64,000 bases of DNA from Vibrio sp. Of7-15. GTDB lineage: Bacteria > Pseudomonadota > Gammaproteobacteria > Enterobacterales > Vibrionaceae. Under the pieces are notes generated by a model that saw nothing but the letters and a program-made list of their open reading frames with translations, was not told the DNA's origin and did no database searches. Below, in pieces: positions 37,729-47,386 of the stretch (position 1 is the first letter of the stretch; the number at the start of each line of letters is the position of its first letter). The position numbers were made by a program, and so were the translations under genes. The stretch covers positions 124,001 to 188,000 of the forward strand of contig NZ_JAKRGH010000009.1 of the NCBI RefSeq assembly GCF_022347565.1. Direction: 5' to 3'.

Positions 37729-37929
37729 ATTTATTTACCACCATACAAAATACTAACTAGTAACCAATCGTTGCGCACAAGAGGCGAAAACGCCATTATA
37801 GCTGACTCATACACAAAACATTCGAGTTAGCTCAATATCTCGTTAAATAATAAAGATAAATATTAGGAAAAATATCTTTAGGGAATATCGAGAGGATCTG
37901 ACATTCACCGTTCATATAAAGGAATAACA
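37729..37929. promoter_or_regulatory. divergent promoter region before the AI-2E family gene
   Basis: About 200 AT-rich bases separate the miniprotein gene (-) from the AI-2E-family gene (+). The promoters of both must lie here. I see no clear operator. AAAGGAATAACA before the GTG at 37930 is a good ribosome binding site. Confidence 0.35.
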
Positions 37930-39015
37930 GTGCCAAATAAATTCAATATTACTTCGCGCCATTGGATATTAGTGGCCGCACTGATCATTGCCATCTACGC
38001 CTGTTTTAAGCTCATTCAGCCTTATATGAACTCCATTATTATGGCATTCATTATTTCTTTGCTGTTTGCGCCGCTGCACACTCGACTGGAAGCGAAGTTT
38101 AAAAACAGACCCAATATAACTGCCTTAATATCTTGTACCATTCTTACCTTTATTATTGTCATTCCTTTGCTGGTTGTCTTTTCAGCCATGATTCAGCAGG
38201 GCTCGACCTTCTCTAAAGACGCCTATGGCTGGGTAAGTGAAGGAGGGGTACAAAGCCTCTTAGCTCACCCTACCGTAGCAAAAGGCCTTCATTTTATTAA
38301 CGAATGGCTCCCATTTGACAGCATTGACCCACAAGAAGTGGCCCAAAAAGTGGCACAAATTGCTTCTCAGTTTGGCACCAAGTTAGTTGGAATTAGCGCA
38401 AAAGTACTAGGGGATGCCACCAACTTCCTTGTTGATTTTATGCTGATGCTGTTTGTTTTATTTTTCCTACTGCGTGATCACGACAAAATGGTGTCAGCCA
38501 TGAGACACGTCCTTCCACTTTCTCGCAGCCAAGAAGACATCTTATTAGAAGAAATAGAACAAGTGTCTAAATCCGCGGTGTTAGGATCATTTTTAACGGC
38601 TATTGCACAAGGTTTAGCCGGTGGTTTTGCCATGTGGCTAGCAGGGTTTCCAGGTTTATTTTGGGGAACCATGATGGGATTTGCTTCTTTTATTCCTGTT
38701 GTAGGAACGGCACTCATCTGGCTTCCTGCCGCCATCTATCTCTTACTTACCGATCAATGGCAGTGGGCACTGTTCCTTGTAGGATGGGGCGTGATCGTCG
38801 TTGGCTCTATCGATAACATCGTAAGGCCACTACTCATGCAAGGTAACTCTAGCATGAACACGCTCCTTATCTTCTTTTCTTTATTAGGTGGTATTCAGCT
38901 ATTTGGCCTTATCGGGTTAATCTACGGGCCAATTATCTTTGCCATCACACTGGTGCTCTTCAAGCTGTACGAAGTAGAGTTTAAAACCTTTTTGGATCAA
39001 CAAGACAACAGTTAG
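37930..39015 (+). CDS. AI-2E family membrane transporter (YdiK/PerM-like)
   Basis: A 361-residue polytopic membrane protein of the AI-2E/UPF0118 family, with about eight membrane helices: two pairs at the N-terminus, a soluble stretch (about 95-150) and the C-terminal group. The family signature PVVGTALIWLPAAIYLL and the NSSMNTLLIFFSLLGGIQLFGLIGLIYGP segment, here broken by hydrophobic turns, are near residues 255-335. Members have been linked with autoinducer-2 export or ion/proton antiport, so the function is open; the E. coli relative is YdiK. Start is GTG. It has the same direction as rsmC, 160 bases before it. Confidence 0.88.
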   Translation: MPNKFNITSRHWILVAALIIAIYACFKLIQPYMNSIIMAFIISLLFAPLHTRLEAKFKNRPNITALISCTILTFIIVIPLLVVFSAMIQQGSTFSKDAYGWVSEGGVQSLLAHPTVAKGLHFINEWLPFDSIDPQEVAQKVAQIASQFGTKLVGISAKVLGDATNFLVDFMLMLFVLFFLLRDHDKMVSAMRHVLPLSRSQEDILLEEIEQVSKSAVLGSFLTAIAQGLAGGFAMWLAGFPGLFWGTMMGFASFIPVVGTALIWLPAAIYLLLTDQWQWALFLVGWGVIVVGSIDNIVRPLLMQGNSSMNTLLIFFSLLGGIQLFGLIGLIYGPIIFAITLVLFKLYEVEFKTFLDQQDNS

Positions 39016-39176
39016 CAGCCTTATAGTTGATATTACGGAAATGGCAGCTTAATTCTGGGTTGCCACTTTCCTCCTATTTCCTTACCTTCCACACCAGATA
39101 ACCATTTCCTCTTTAGTTCTCTTTGTGGGAAAATCACGCCCGCTTTCTACAACCCTTTTTATTTAATGAGGCCATT

Positions 39177-40196
39177 ATGTCTTTTACTGCACCTAGCCAA
39201 GTAATAGCACGACAACTTGACTACTTTACCGATAAACACGTAATGGTTGCCGGGGAGTTAGAAGATACGTTTCCTGCTGAACTAACAAAACACGCCGCTT
39301 CAGTTAGCGTTTTTGCGACTAACTATGGTTACTACCAAACCATGAAAAAACACTCTAATGTAACGTGTTATTTTGGTGTAGAGCTAACAGAAGATACCCA
39401 AGCAGATATGATCTTGCTCTACTGGCCAAAAGCCAAGGCAGAAGCTCAATATTTACTGCATATGTTGCTGGCAAAATTAGGCCCAAACACTGAAATCTGT
39501 GTGGTGGGTGAAAACCGCAGTGGCGTTAAAAGCATTGAAAAGATGTTCAAAGCATATGGCCCTATTACGAAATATGATTCTGCACGCCGATGCAGCTTCT
39601 ATTGGGGTCAATGTATGGAAGAAGCCCCAAGCTTCACGCTAAATGATTACTTCAAAAGCTATACCGTTGAGTTTGATAACCAAACGATTCAAGTCCGCAG
39701 CCTTCCCGGCGTATTTAGCCACGGTGAGTTTGATAAGGGCTCCGAGCTACTGCTAGAGACTCTACCATCGTTACAAGGAAAAACCCTTGATTTTGGCTGT
39801 GGCGCTGGAGTTATCGGTTCTATCATGAAGTATCGTAATCCTGATATCCAATTAGACATGTGTGATATCAGCGCTTTTGCTATTGAGTCATCAAAAGAAA
39901 CCTTAAAAGCAAATAATCTAGAAGGTAATGTCTTTGCTAGCGATGTTTACTCTGATGTAAACGCACCTTATGACTTTATTATCAGTAACCCACCTTTTCA
40001 CGCTGGCCTGAAAACATTTTATAGTGCAACAGAAACCCTACTGGAAAAAGCACCACAATACTTAACCGCCACAGGTCAATTACTTATTGTGGCAAATAGC
40101 TTTTTACAGTATCCACCGATTATTGAAGCTGCTTTTGGTCAGTGTGATACGCTGGCTAAAAATACCAAGTTTAAAATTTACAGCGCGAAAAAATAG
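39177..40196 (+). CDS. rsmC: 16S rRNA (guanine-1207-N2)-methyltransferase RsmC
   Basis: Methylates G1207 of 16S rRNA in the 30S subunit, using S-adenosylmethionine. From ATG 39177 it has 339 residues (E. coli 343): a degenerate N-terminal methyltransferase-like domain and a catalytic C-terminal domain with [14 protein letters not shown] (SAM loop) and ISNPPFHAG (the NPPF catalytic motif). A longer in-frame start at 39123 is rejected because [13 protein letters not shown] is the family start and GAGG precedes it. It is followed by chiS, the order found in V. cholerae. Confidence 0.95.
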   Translation: MSFTAPSQVIARQLDYFTDKHVMVAGELEDTFPAELTKHAASVSVFATNYGYYQTMKKHSNVTCYFGVELTEDTQADMILLYWPKAKAEAQYLLHMLLAKLGPNTEICVVGENRSGVKSIEKMFKAYGPITKYDSARRCSFYWGQCMEEAPSFTLNDYFKSYTVEFDNQTIQVRSLPGVFSHGEFDKGSELLLETLPSLQGKTLDFGCGAGVIGSIMKYRNPDIQLDMCDISAFAIESSKETLKANNLEGNVFASDVYSDVNAPYDFIISNPPFHAGLKTFYSATETLLEKAPQYLTATGQLLIVANSFLQYPPIIEAAFGQCDTLAKNTKFKIYSAKK

Positions 40197-40210
40197 CCTT
40201 TTCTTATTCC

Positions 40211-40233
40211 GCGATCGGATTAATTCCGATCGC
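40211..40233. other. perfect 9-base-pair inverted repeat after rsmC
   Basis: GCGATCGGA (40211-40219) and TCCGATCGC (40225-40233) form a perfect hairpin with a TTAAT loop. There is no T-run after it, so it is not a usual intrinsic terminator. It could stabilise the rsmC 3' end or act as a protein-binding site ahead of chiS. Confidence 0.55.
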
Positions 40234-40444
40234 AACATCTAAATATCTTATTAAAACCTCTCTTCTTATTGATAAAGTGCGCCTTTGCACACGCTTTAGA
40301 ATTCACTTACTTGCTAATAAAAAAAAACTCAGTATAAAAAACGACTGGTAATTTATAATCTACTTTTCTATCGGTTATATTTACCTTACGTAAAAAACGT
40401 CAATTTCATCGTTGGTCATTTTAGTTGCGTCGTTAGGCAAAGAC

Positions 40445-43400
40445 ATGGATAAAAAACAACACTTTAAAAGGCTTCAGAACACTCTGATGATCGCCTTTTT
40501 GGCTCTCAGTATCACCCCTTTAACGTTAATTGCGTTATTTTTCTTACAGTCCCACAGTCAAGATCTTGCCGAGCAAAGTACGGCTCACTTAGACTCACTT
40601 CGAGACAGTAAAGAACAACAAATACTCAGTTATATTGAAGCCAGAGAGTCTGAAGTGCTCAGCTTTGCACGTTCAGAGCTTGCCAACGCCAGTGGTGGTC
40701 GTTTTTACGGCTTAGTCAGTGCCTTTCAACAACTAGGGAAAACACCCGAACAAGCAAGAACCAACGCTCAGGAAAGATATATTCACAACTCAGGGGATCA
40801 GCTCAAGGCAGAGGTAACCCCCGACTCAAGTGAATATGCAGGCAGTGAACGCTATCGCCTACTGCACAAACGCTACCATTGGGCCTACCTTGAATTACTA
40901 AAACGCTCAGATTTTACTGATATCCTTCTGATTGACGTTGAAGGTAACGTTGTCTATTCCACCACCAAAGATAACCATTACGGAACAAACCTGATCGGCG
41001 GCCAGTATAGAGACAGTTCACTTGGGAAAACCTTTACTGCTCTCGTTAACGTCACCGAAAGGCAGCGCAATAAAGAGCAGCTACCTATTATTTTCTCAGA
41101 CTTCTCCCAGCAAGGAGAGGAAAACATTGCATGGTTTGCATCCCCAATCATCCAGCAAGGTTACCTGCACAGTTATGTGATGTTCAAATTGCCAAACACG
41201 GGCCTGACTCAGCAATTACAAGATAAGTTGGATGAATCAAGTAGCATCAGCACGCTGTTAGTTGGCAGCAATCTCACCTCACGACTCAGCTCGACGTCAG
41301 TGCAAGACATCGACAAGAACCTTGATATCATTAACAAAACCCTATCAGGGTTAACGGAAGTTGGTCAGTTTACCAATAATGACAACCAACCTATTCTCGC
41401 GGCTTTCTCTCCCGTAGAAGTTCATGATAAAACTTGGGCACTGGTGATCGAATTGCCAGAAAGCGAAGCATTTGCTCGAATTCATCAACTAGAGAAAATC
41501 TTTATCTTATCGATGCTAGTCGCCATTGTTTGTGTAGTCATTGCTTCTCATTATTTATCTAACTCAATTACCGCCCCACTTCTTCGGTTAACTTGGGCTG
41601 CGGAGCGAGTCTCTGCTGGTGATCTGGAGCAAGAAATAAGCAGCACCGATAGAAAAGATGAAATAGGTCGCCTTGCCATTAGCTTTTCTCGAATGCAACG
41701 CTCTATCCGAGACAAAATACAGCTGATCAAGACGCAGAATACTGAGCTAGAAAATAACCTAAACCTGATCACACAACAAAATGATGATCTACAAATCGCA
41801 GATAAGCTCAAAGATGAATTCCTAGCAACCACATCTCATGAATTAAGAACGCCACTACACGGTATGGTGGGCATCGCAGAGGCACTATTATCAGGCTCCA
41901 ATGGTCCGATCCCTGCTCACCAACGCCACCAGCTAGAAATCATTATTAATAGTGGTCACCGCCTAGCCACACTGGTTGATGATTTACTGGATTACCACAA
42001 AATGCGCTACGGTAGCCTCGATATTAACCATCAAACGGTGGATTTGTCTGCCGCAACCAGCCTAGTATTGGAGCTCTCTAATCACCTTCTTGGTAACAAG
42101 CCGATTCGGATCATTAACCAAGTACCAGCAACACTTCCTCTTGTGGTCGCGGATGAACAGCGCCTAGAACAAGTGCTGTATAACCTCATCGGCAATGCCA
42201 TCAAATACACCTCGGAAGGTAAAATTGTCATTTCAGCAACAGTGTTAGATGAGCAACTGCGAGTCCAAGTTGTCGATACAGGTCATGGCATTCCTGCAGA
42301 ACAGCTGGAGCACATCTTCGAACCATTGATTCAAGCTGGCCAAGATTCAAACCGCTACCGACAAGGAGCAGGCCTTGGTTTATCGATCAGCCGCCAGCTC
42401 ATTGAGTTAATGGGGGGAAATCTTTATGTCAGTAGCCAGCCTATGGTCGGAGCCACATTCAGCTTCACTCTGCCACTGGCTTCAGAGCAAGATCTGGCAG
42501 CCATGCAAACAGACAGTACGCCGACGCACTTCCAAGCGCCAACTCGCTCGGAACCTAACTCTGAGCTAACAGAAGCTCTACCAGATAATCCAGAAGGACC
42601 GTTACTCATTGTGGCTGATGATGAGCCAGTTAATTTACAGATTCTTGAAAGCTTTTTACGCCTTGAAGGCTACCGAGTAAAAACAGCGGATGATGGCCCC
42701 AAAACGCTCAAATTATTAGCGGAAGAAAAGCCAGAGCTGTTACTGCTGGATGTCATGATGCCAGGAATGAGCGGTTATGAAGTCTGCCAGCAGTTGCGTG
42801 AAGAATTTGATCATGCTCAGTTACCTATCATCATGCTAACCGCGCTCAGCCAAACACAAGACCGTGTTCGTGGTTTCGATGCTGGTGCGAATGACTATTT
42901 AACGAAACCATTTAATAAAGAAGAGCTTGCTGCCAGAATTAGTGCTCATCTCCAAGCGAGTAAAGCAGAGGTCAGACGACAAGAAAATACCCTATTACAG
43001 CAAGAATTACGTAATAGAGAGCAAGTAGAAGCCAGTTTATTAGAAACTCAAGGCCGCCTTCTGGAGCAACTGGAAAATGCCGCAGAGCCTATATTATGCG
43101 CCAAGCATGATGGGCGTATTCGCTTTGCCAACAATGCTGCTGCAAGATTATTTAAACTCACACCAGAGCAGCTCAACCGTCATACCTTAGATGAAGTCAT
43201 CACGAAGAAATCACTTCTTAATGTCGACAATCACTTTAGCGGTCATATTGATGTGTACATTCAAAACCGCATAGAAACGGTCTCTGCGGATATTTTGCGT
43301 TTACCAGAGCAATCTGGGCTCCAGTTTATGGTGATCTTCAGCACTTCAAGTGAAGGAAATGGCTATCGTGTGGCGAACCTTGAGCATGCTGTAGAAGCCT

Positions 43401-43822
43401 TATCCAGCTATGCTTTTGATGGCGATAAAGCCAAACTGCAGCAGCTACGTGAACTTGGAGGCGAATTTACCCGCTTAGCCGACAAAGTCGAAAACAAAGG
43501 TGGCGATAAAAATGAACTGATGCGTGAGATCCTTGTTGAGGTCATGGTTCTCACCATCGATTACTGGGAAGAAGCAACAGGGCACAATAAATTTACTCTT
43601 GCCGAAGAAAGTGGATTATGGCGTGTGTACCTTGACCGCAGTACGTTACAAACCAGAACCTTAGATAAGTACCTACGAACAGAAACCTTACCGAAGACAC
43701 CACGCTGGAGAACCGTATTAAACACAATTGACTATGTCTTAGAACACTGCTCTTCACGCACCGAGAAACGACAAAAAATAGAAAACCTACGAGAACAATT
43801 GCAAAAGTTAATCACCAACTAA
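40445..43822 (+). CDS. chiS: chitin catabolic sensor and DNA-binding regulator ChiS
   Basis: Orthologue of Vibrio ChiS, the membrane-bound regulator of the chitin utilisation genes. It has 1125 residues: membrane helix (about 15-37), a large periplasmic sensor domain (about 40-345), second helix (about 350-370), HAMP, HisKA with H465 in SHELRTPLHG, HATPase_c, a receiver with D769 in LLLDVMMPG, a coiled coil, a PAS-like segment (AAEPILCAKHDGRIRFANNAA broken in two by helix ends), and a C-terminal domain with YWEEATGHNKFTLAEESG and LWRVYLDRSTLQTRTLDKYL. In V. cholerae (H469, D772) that C-terminal part binds DNA directly, and the periplasmic chitin-binding protein keeps ChiS inactive. ATG 40445 is chosen over a TTG at 40412. 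It stands directly upstream of the operon it is expected to control. Confidence 0.95.
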   Translation: MDKKQHFKRLQNTLMIAFLALSITPLTLIALFFLQSHSQDLAEQSTAHLDSLRDSKEQQILSYIEARESEVLSFARSELANASGGRFYGLVSAFQQLGKTPEQARTNAQERYIHNSGDQLKAEVTPDSSEYAGSERYRLLHKRYHWAYLELLKRSDFTDILLIDVEGNVVYSTTKDNHYGTNLIGGQYRDSSLGKTFTALVNVTERQRNKEQLPIIFSDFSQQGEENIAWFASPIIQQGYLHSYVMFKLPNTGLTQQLQDKLDESSSISTLLVGSNLTSRLSSTSVQDIDKNLDIINKTLSGLTEVGQFTNNDNQPILAAFSPVEVHDKTWALVIELPESEAFARIHQLEKIFILSMLVAIVCVVIASHYLSNSITAPLLRLTWAAERVSAGDLEQEISSTDRKDEIGRLAISFSRMQRSIRDKIQLIKTQNTELENNLNLITQQNDDLQIADKLKDEFLATTSHELRTPLHGMVGIAEALLSGSNGPIPAHQRHQLEIIINSGHRLATLVDDLLDYHKMRYGSLDINHQTVDLSAATSLVLELSNHLLGNKPIRIINQVPATLPLVVADEQRLEQVLYNLIGNAIKYTSEGKIVISATVLDEQLRVQVVDTGHGIPAEQLEHIFEPLIQAGQDSNRYRQGAGLGLSISRQLIELMGGNLYVSSQPMVGATFSFTLPLASEQDLAAMQTDSTPTHFQAPTRSEPNSELTEALPDNPEGPLLIVADDEPVNLQILESFLRLEGYRVKTADDGPKTLKLLAEEKPELLLLDVMMPGMSGYEVCQQLREEFDHAQLPIIMLTALSQTQDRVRGFDAGANDYLTKPFNKEELAARISAHLQASKAEVRRQENTLLQQELRNREQVEASLLETQGRLLEQLENAAEPILCAKHDGRIRFANNAAARLFKLTPEQLNRHTLDEVITKKSLLNVDNHFSGHIDVYIQNRIETVSADILRLPEQSGLQFMVIFSTSSEGNGYRVANLEHAVEALSSYAFDGDKAKLQQLRELGGEFTRLADKVENKGGDKNELMREILVEVMVLTIDYWEEATGHNKFTLAEESGLWRVYLDRSTLQTRTLDKYLRTETLPKTPRWRTVLNTIDYVLEHCSSRTEKRQKIENLREQLQKLITN

Positions 43823-43841
43823 TTACCCACAGCTTCAACGT

Positions 43842-43870
43842 AAAGCTCGCAACCTTTGCGAGCTTTTTTA
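43842..43870 (+). terminator. intrinsic terminator after chiS
   Basis: AAAGCTCGCAA pairs with TTGCGAGCTTT with a very small loop, followed by T residues. It isolates chiS from the chitin operon. Confidence 0.9.
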
Positions 43871-44277
43871 TATCTATAGCATTTTTTGCGCTTCATACTG
43901 ATTCAATAACAAAAATCTCAAGCAAGTAAAACCAGCTTTACCCAGCCACTAAAATCAGGCAAATCTGATAAGTTCTTAACCTATCAATACAGCTACATTA
44001 AGCCCTAATTTTAAGTGAAAAATAAGAGGAAATAACAGGGAAATACAGAGCAAAAATGCCCATGAATTTATGTAAAAACATTAATAATCTCAACTGAATA
44101 ACAGGAATGCGAACTCAATCACAACAAATCGGCAAGATTAAATTCGCCCCTTCAAAAAACAAAACAACCAGTCAGTGATCCATATCCAAGACAAAAATAA
44201 ACCAACACAAAATCAAATAAAATCAATCAATTAAATGTTAGCGCTCCATTACATCACTCATACCATTAACTCAACAT

Positions 44278-44293
44278 TACGATGCAGGTCACA
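44278..44293 (+). promoter_or_regulatory. candidate CRP-binding site upstream of the chitin operon
   Basis: The right half is a perfect TCACA; the left half TACGA keeps three of five TGTGA positions; the spacer is six bases. CRP control of the chitin operon is known in V. cholerae. The distance to the start codon (about 280 bases) would imply a long leader. Confidence 0.35.
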
Positions 44294-44516
44294 TAATACA
44301 AACGCGATGAATTATCAGCTAAAAGGCACGTTTTGACGATAATTACGTAACAAGAAGCACTTTTAACGGTTTTAACGAGCAATCAAATTGACGTTTTTCT
44401 GCTCACGTAGTTTCCTTACCCATGTCGAAGGCCTACAGGCCATCCGTAACACAAGAAGTAAACGATGTATAAATCGTCAAGCTGAAGGTCATTAACGGAG
44501 TAGGCTTTTAAGAGTG

Positions 44517-44532
44517 TTTATCAATTGATAAA
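44517..44532. promoter_or_regulatory. perfect 16-base palindrome upstream of the chitin-binding protein gene
   Basis: TTTATCAATTGATAAA reads the same on both strands and ends 42 bases before the start codon. Its size fits a dimeric repressor operator, but I do not match it with confidence to NagC, CRP or another known protein. Confidence 0.45.
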
Positions 44533-44574
44533 GACATCCATAAGTGAAATAAAAGCAAAGAGTAAGGAACAGCT

Positions 44575-46251
44575 ATGCTTGCCAATATAAAGAAGACAAA
44601 ACTAGCAGCAGCAGTTATTGCCGCAGCCGCAGCAAGTCTTGTAGCACCACAAGCTGCAGCAAGAAGTGAGTTAACGATTGTCCCAAATTTCTACCCTACA
44701 ATGGTACAAAACTTTAACCCATACCTTGCAACAGGCTTACATACTACCGCTGACTTCGTTTTTGAACCACTGGTTGTATTTAACGAAATGCACGGTAACA
44801 AGCCTGTGATGCGTCTTGCGGAAGACTTCCGTATGTCTGACGATCTAATGACCGTTACTTTTGACATTCGTAAAGGCGTAAAATGGTCTGATGGTGAAAA
44901 ATTCACAGCTGACGATGTAGTTTACTCGTACAAACTTCTTAAAGAAAAACCTGAGCTTGATCAGCGTGGTATTAACAAATGGATTGCAAGTGTTGAAAAA
45001 CTAAATGAATACCAAGTTCGCTTCAACCTAACAGAAGCAAACTCAAACGTACCGTATGAAATCTCTGTAATCTCTATTGTTCCTGAGCATGTATGGAGCA
45101 AGGTCGAAGATCCAACTACATTTGTAAACGAAAACCCTGTTGGTACAGGTCCGTTCACTGAAATTGATACTTTCACTCCGCAACTTTACATTCAGTGTCG
45201 TAACCCACAGTACTGGGATAACGATAACCTAGACGTTGATTGTTTACGTGTGCCACAAATCGCAAACAATGACCAAATGCTAGGTAAAGTGATCAACTCT
45301 GAACTAGACTGGACGTCTTCATTTATTCCTGACATTGATCGCACCTACGCGTCAGCAAACCCAAATCACCAATACTGGTACCCGCCATCAGGCACTCAAG
45401 CGTTTGTTGTTAACTTCAAACACCAAGATCCAGCGAAAAAAGAAGCGCTAACCAACGTTGATTTCCGTCGTGCTTTCTCAATGGCACTGGATCGTCAAAC
45501 TATCATCGACATCGCATTTTACGGTGGCGGTACAGTGAACGATTTCGCATCTGGTTTAGGTTACGCTTTCGAAGCATGGTCTGACGAAGAAGTTCACAAC
45601 AAATATAAGAAATTCAACACTTACAACGTTGATGGCGCTAAAGCATTACTGAAAAAAGCAGGCTTTAAAGATGTCGATGGTGATGGCTATGTAGAAACTC
45701 CATCAGGTAAATCATTCGAGCTAGCAATTCAATCACCAAACGGCTGGACTGACTTCAACAACACAGTTCAACTTGCTGTTGAGCAGCTAGATGAAGTGGG
45801 CATTAAAGCGAAAGCTCGTACACCTGAGTTTGCGGTTTACAACCAAGCAATGCTAGAAGCAAACTACGATGTAGCTTACACCAACTACTTCCACGGTGCA
45901 GATCCACACCTATACTGGAACAGCGGCTACCACTCAAACCTACAATCAGGTGAAGGTATGCCACGTTTCGCAATGCACTACTTCAGTGACAAGAAACTAG
46001 ACACCCTTCTTGATAGCTTCTACAAAACAGCGGATAAGAAAGAGCAACTAGAAATCGCTCACGGTATTCAGGAAGTGATTGCTGAGAACCAAGTAACGAT
46101 TCCTGTGATGTCTGGTGCTTACATGTACCAATACAACACGACTCGTTTTACTGGCTGGTGGGATGAGAAAAACCCGAAAGGCCGTCCAAACATTTGGACT
46201 GGTATCCCAGAGCGTCTTCTACACGTACTGGACCTAAAACCTAAGTCGTAA
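44575..46251 (+). CDS. periplasmic chitin-oligosaccharide-binding protein
   Basis: Solute-binding protein of the chitin-oligosaccharide ABC transporter; it resembles DppA/OppA (SBP family 5). It has 558 residues with a signal peptide (MLANIKKTKLAAAVIAAAAA, cleaved after about AAA at 26-29). The family motifs LTVTFDIRKGVKWSDGE and ADDVVYSY appear near 100-125 in slightly varied form (MTVTFDIRKGVKWSDGE), and FRRAFSMALDRQTI near 300. In V. cholerae the orthologue (CBP) both binds chitin oligosaccharides and holds ChiS inactive when empty. It is first in the operon and separated from the permease gene by 146 bases with a strong hairpin, which suits a higher expression level. Confidence 0.95.
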   Translation: MLANIKKTKLAAAVIAAAAASLVAPQAAARSELTIVPNFYPTMVQNFNPYLATGLHTTADFVFEPLVVFNEMHGNKPVMRLAEDFRMSDDLMTVTFDIRKGVKWSDGEKFTADDVVYSYKLLKEKPELDQRGINKWIASVEKLNEYQVRFNLTEANSNVPYEISVISIVPEHVWSKVEDPTTFVNENPVGTGPFTEIDTFTPQLYIQCRNPQYWDNDNLDVDCLRVPQIANNDQMLGKVINSELDWTSSFIPDIDRTYASANPNHQYWYPPSGTQAFVVNFKHQDPAKKEALTNVDFRRAFSMALDRQTIIDIAFYGGGTVNDFASGLGYAFEAWSDEEVHNKYKKFNTYNVDGAKALLKKAGFKDVDGDGYVETPSGKSFELAIQSPNGWTDFNNTVQLAVEQLDEVGIKAKARTPEFAVYNQAMLEANYDVAYTNYFHGADPHLYWNSGYHSNLQSGEGMPRFAMHYFSDKKLDTLLDSFYKTADKKEQLEIAHGIQEVIAENQVTIPVMSGAYMYQYNTTRFTGWWDEKNPKGRPNIWTGIPERLLHVLDLKPKS

Positions 46252-46265
46252 GCAATACTTCTTTT

Positions 46266-46288
46266 GCGGTGTACACCTTGTACACCGC
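46266..46288 (+). other. strong hairpin between the binding-protein and permease genes
   Basis: A 10-base-pair stem (GCGGTGTACA with TGTACACCGC) closes a 3-base loop 15 bases after the stop codon. There is no T-run. A second weaker structure (CCTGA...TCAGG, about 46351-46375) follows. Probably an mRNA 3'-end stabiliser or partial terminator that keeps binding-protein mRNA in excess over the permease part. Confidence 0.65.
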
Positions 46289-46397
46289 CCTTATCCCCCA
46301 CCCTTACCGAAACAAGGAATGGCGCTTTGCGTCAGGGGGTTTTGCGTCCTGAATCCAGGTCAGGCGAACAAATCACTGGATGAGTAAGGTGTGAGTT

Positions 46398-47384
46398 ATG
46401 GGATTTTTTCTAAGACGATTGTCATTTTATTTTATTGCGCTAGTTGTCGCTGCAACATTGAACTTTATTATTCCGCGAGCAATGCCAGGTGATCCCGTCA
46501 CCATGATGTTTGCTAACGCAACAGTACAGGTAACCCCTGAACGTATTGAAGCCATGAAGCAACTGCTTGGCTTTGTAGATGGCCCGCTATACCAGCAATA
46601 CTTCATCTACATTAAGAATATTTTAACGTGGGAATTAGGCACATCGATTCAATTCTACCCACTATCAGTAAATACCCTTTTAGGTGGTGCATTTGGTTGG
46701 TCACTATTCCTAGCAGGTACTGCGGTTATCCTTTCTTTCTCTCTAGGCTCTATACTCGGCATTTTTGCTGCGTGGAAACGAGGTAGCCGATACGACACAT
46801 TTATCTCTCCGGGCATGCTAGTTCTGCAAGCTGTACCACAGGTTGTAATCGCCATGTTAGCCATGTTCACATTCGCTGTCGGATTAAAGTGGTTCCCAAC
46901 AGGCTACGCCTACACCGCAGGAACCGTTCCAGATTGGACAAGCTGGGAATTCATCAAAGACGTCGCATACCACGCAATTTTACCTCTGTTCTGTGCATCC
47001 ATTGTTCAGGTTGGTGGCTTCCTAATTAACATGCGTAACAACATGATTAACTTACTTGGTGAAGATTACATCACCATGGCAAAAGGTAAGGGCCTCAGCG
47101 AAAACCGTGTTGTCTTTAACTACGCGGCGCGTAACGCCATGCTACCAAGTGTTACTGCACTGTCTATGTCTCTAGGTATGGCAATTGGTGGTCAGCTAAT
47201 CATTGAGATCATCTTTAACTACCCTGGTCTTGGCTCTGTATTATTTAATGCGATTCACGCTCGTGATTACCAAGTACTGCAAGGTCAGTTACTTATCATG
47301 ACACTCTTCATGCTGTTCTTTAACCTACTGGCGGACATGCTTTACGTGCTCCTAGATCCTCGCCTACGTAAGGGAGGCAAATAA
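46398..47384 (+). CDS. chitin-oligosaccharide ABC transporter permease 1 (DppB-like)
   Basis: A 328-residue inner-membrane permease of the DppB/OppB class with about six helices. The N-terminus RRLSFYFIALVVAATLNFI followed by PRAMPGDPV is the class hallmark. The cytoplasmic EAA loop, which contacts the ATPases, reads YITMAKGKGLSENRVVFNYA (about 225-245). AAGGTG lies ahead of the ATG. It works with the second permease, starting 2 bases after this gene's stop codon, and the two ATPases to import chitin oligosaccharides. Confidence 0.93.
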   Translation: MGFFLRRLSFYFIALVVAATLNFIIPRAMPGDPVTMMFANATVQVTPERIEAMKQLLGFVDGPLYQQYFIYIKNILTWELGTSIQFYPLSVNTLLGGAFGWSLFLAGTAVILSFSLGSILGIFAAWKRGSRYDTFISPGMLVLQAVPQVVIAMLAMFTFAVGLKWFPTGYAYTAGTVPDWTSWEFIKDVAYHAILPLFCASIVQVGGFLINMRNNMINLLGEDYITMAKGKGLSENRVVFNYAARNAMLPSVTALSMSLGMAIGGQLIIEIIFNYPGLGSVLFNAIHARDYQVLQGQLLIMTLFMLFFNLLADMLYVLLDPRLRKGGK

Positions 47385-47386
47385 TC

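Larger units (their letters stand above)
43871..44574 (+). promoter_or_regulatory. long control region of the chitin operon
   Basis: About 700 bases with no supported gene. The first 350 are very AT-rich. A CRP-like site lies at 44278-44293 (TACGA, six bases, TCACA). Further down are a GGCCT/AGGCC repeat (about 44430-44441), an ACGAT/ATCGT repeat (44462-44477) and a perfect 16-base palindrome (44517-44532). In V. cholerae the matching promoter is bound by ChiS and CRP, but I cannot point to the ChiS sites by eye. GTAAGGAA precedes the ATG at 44575. Confidence 0.55.
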
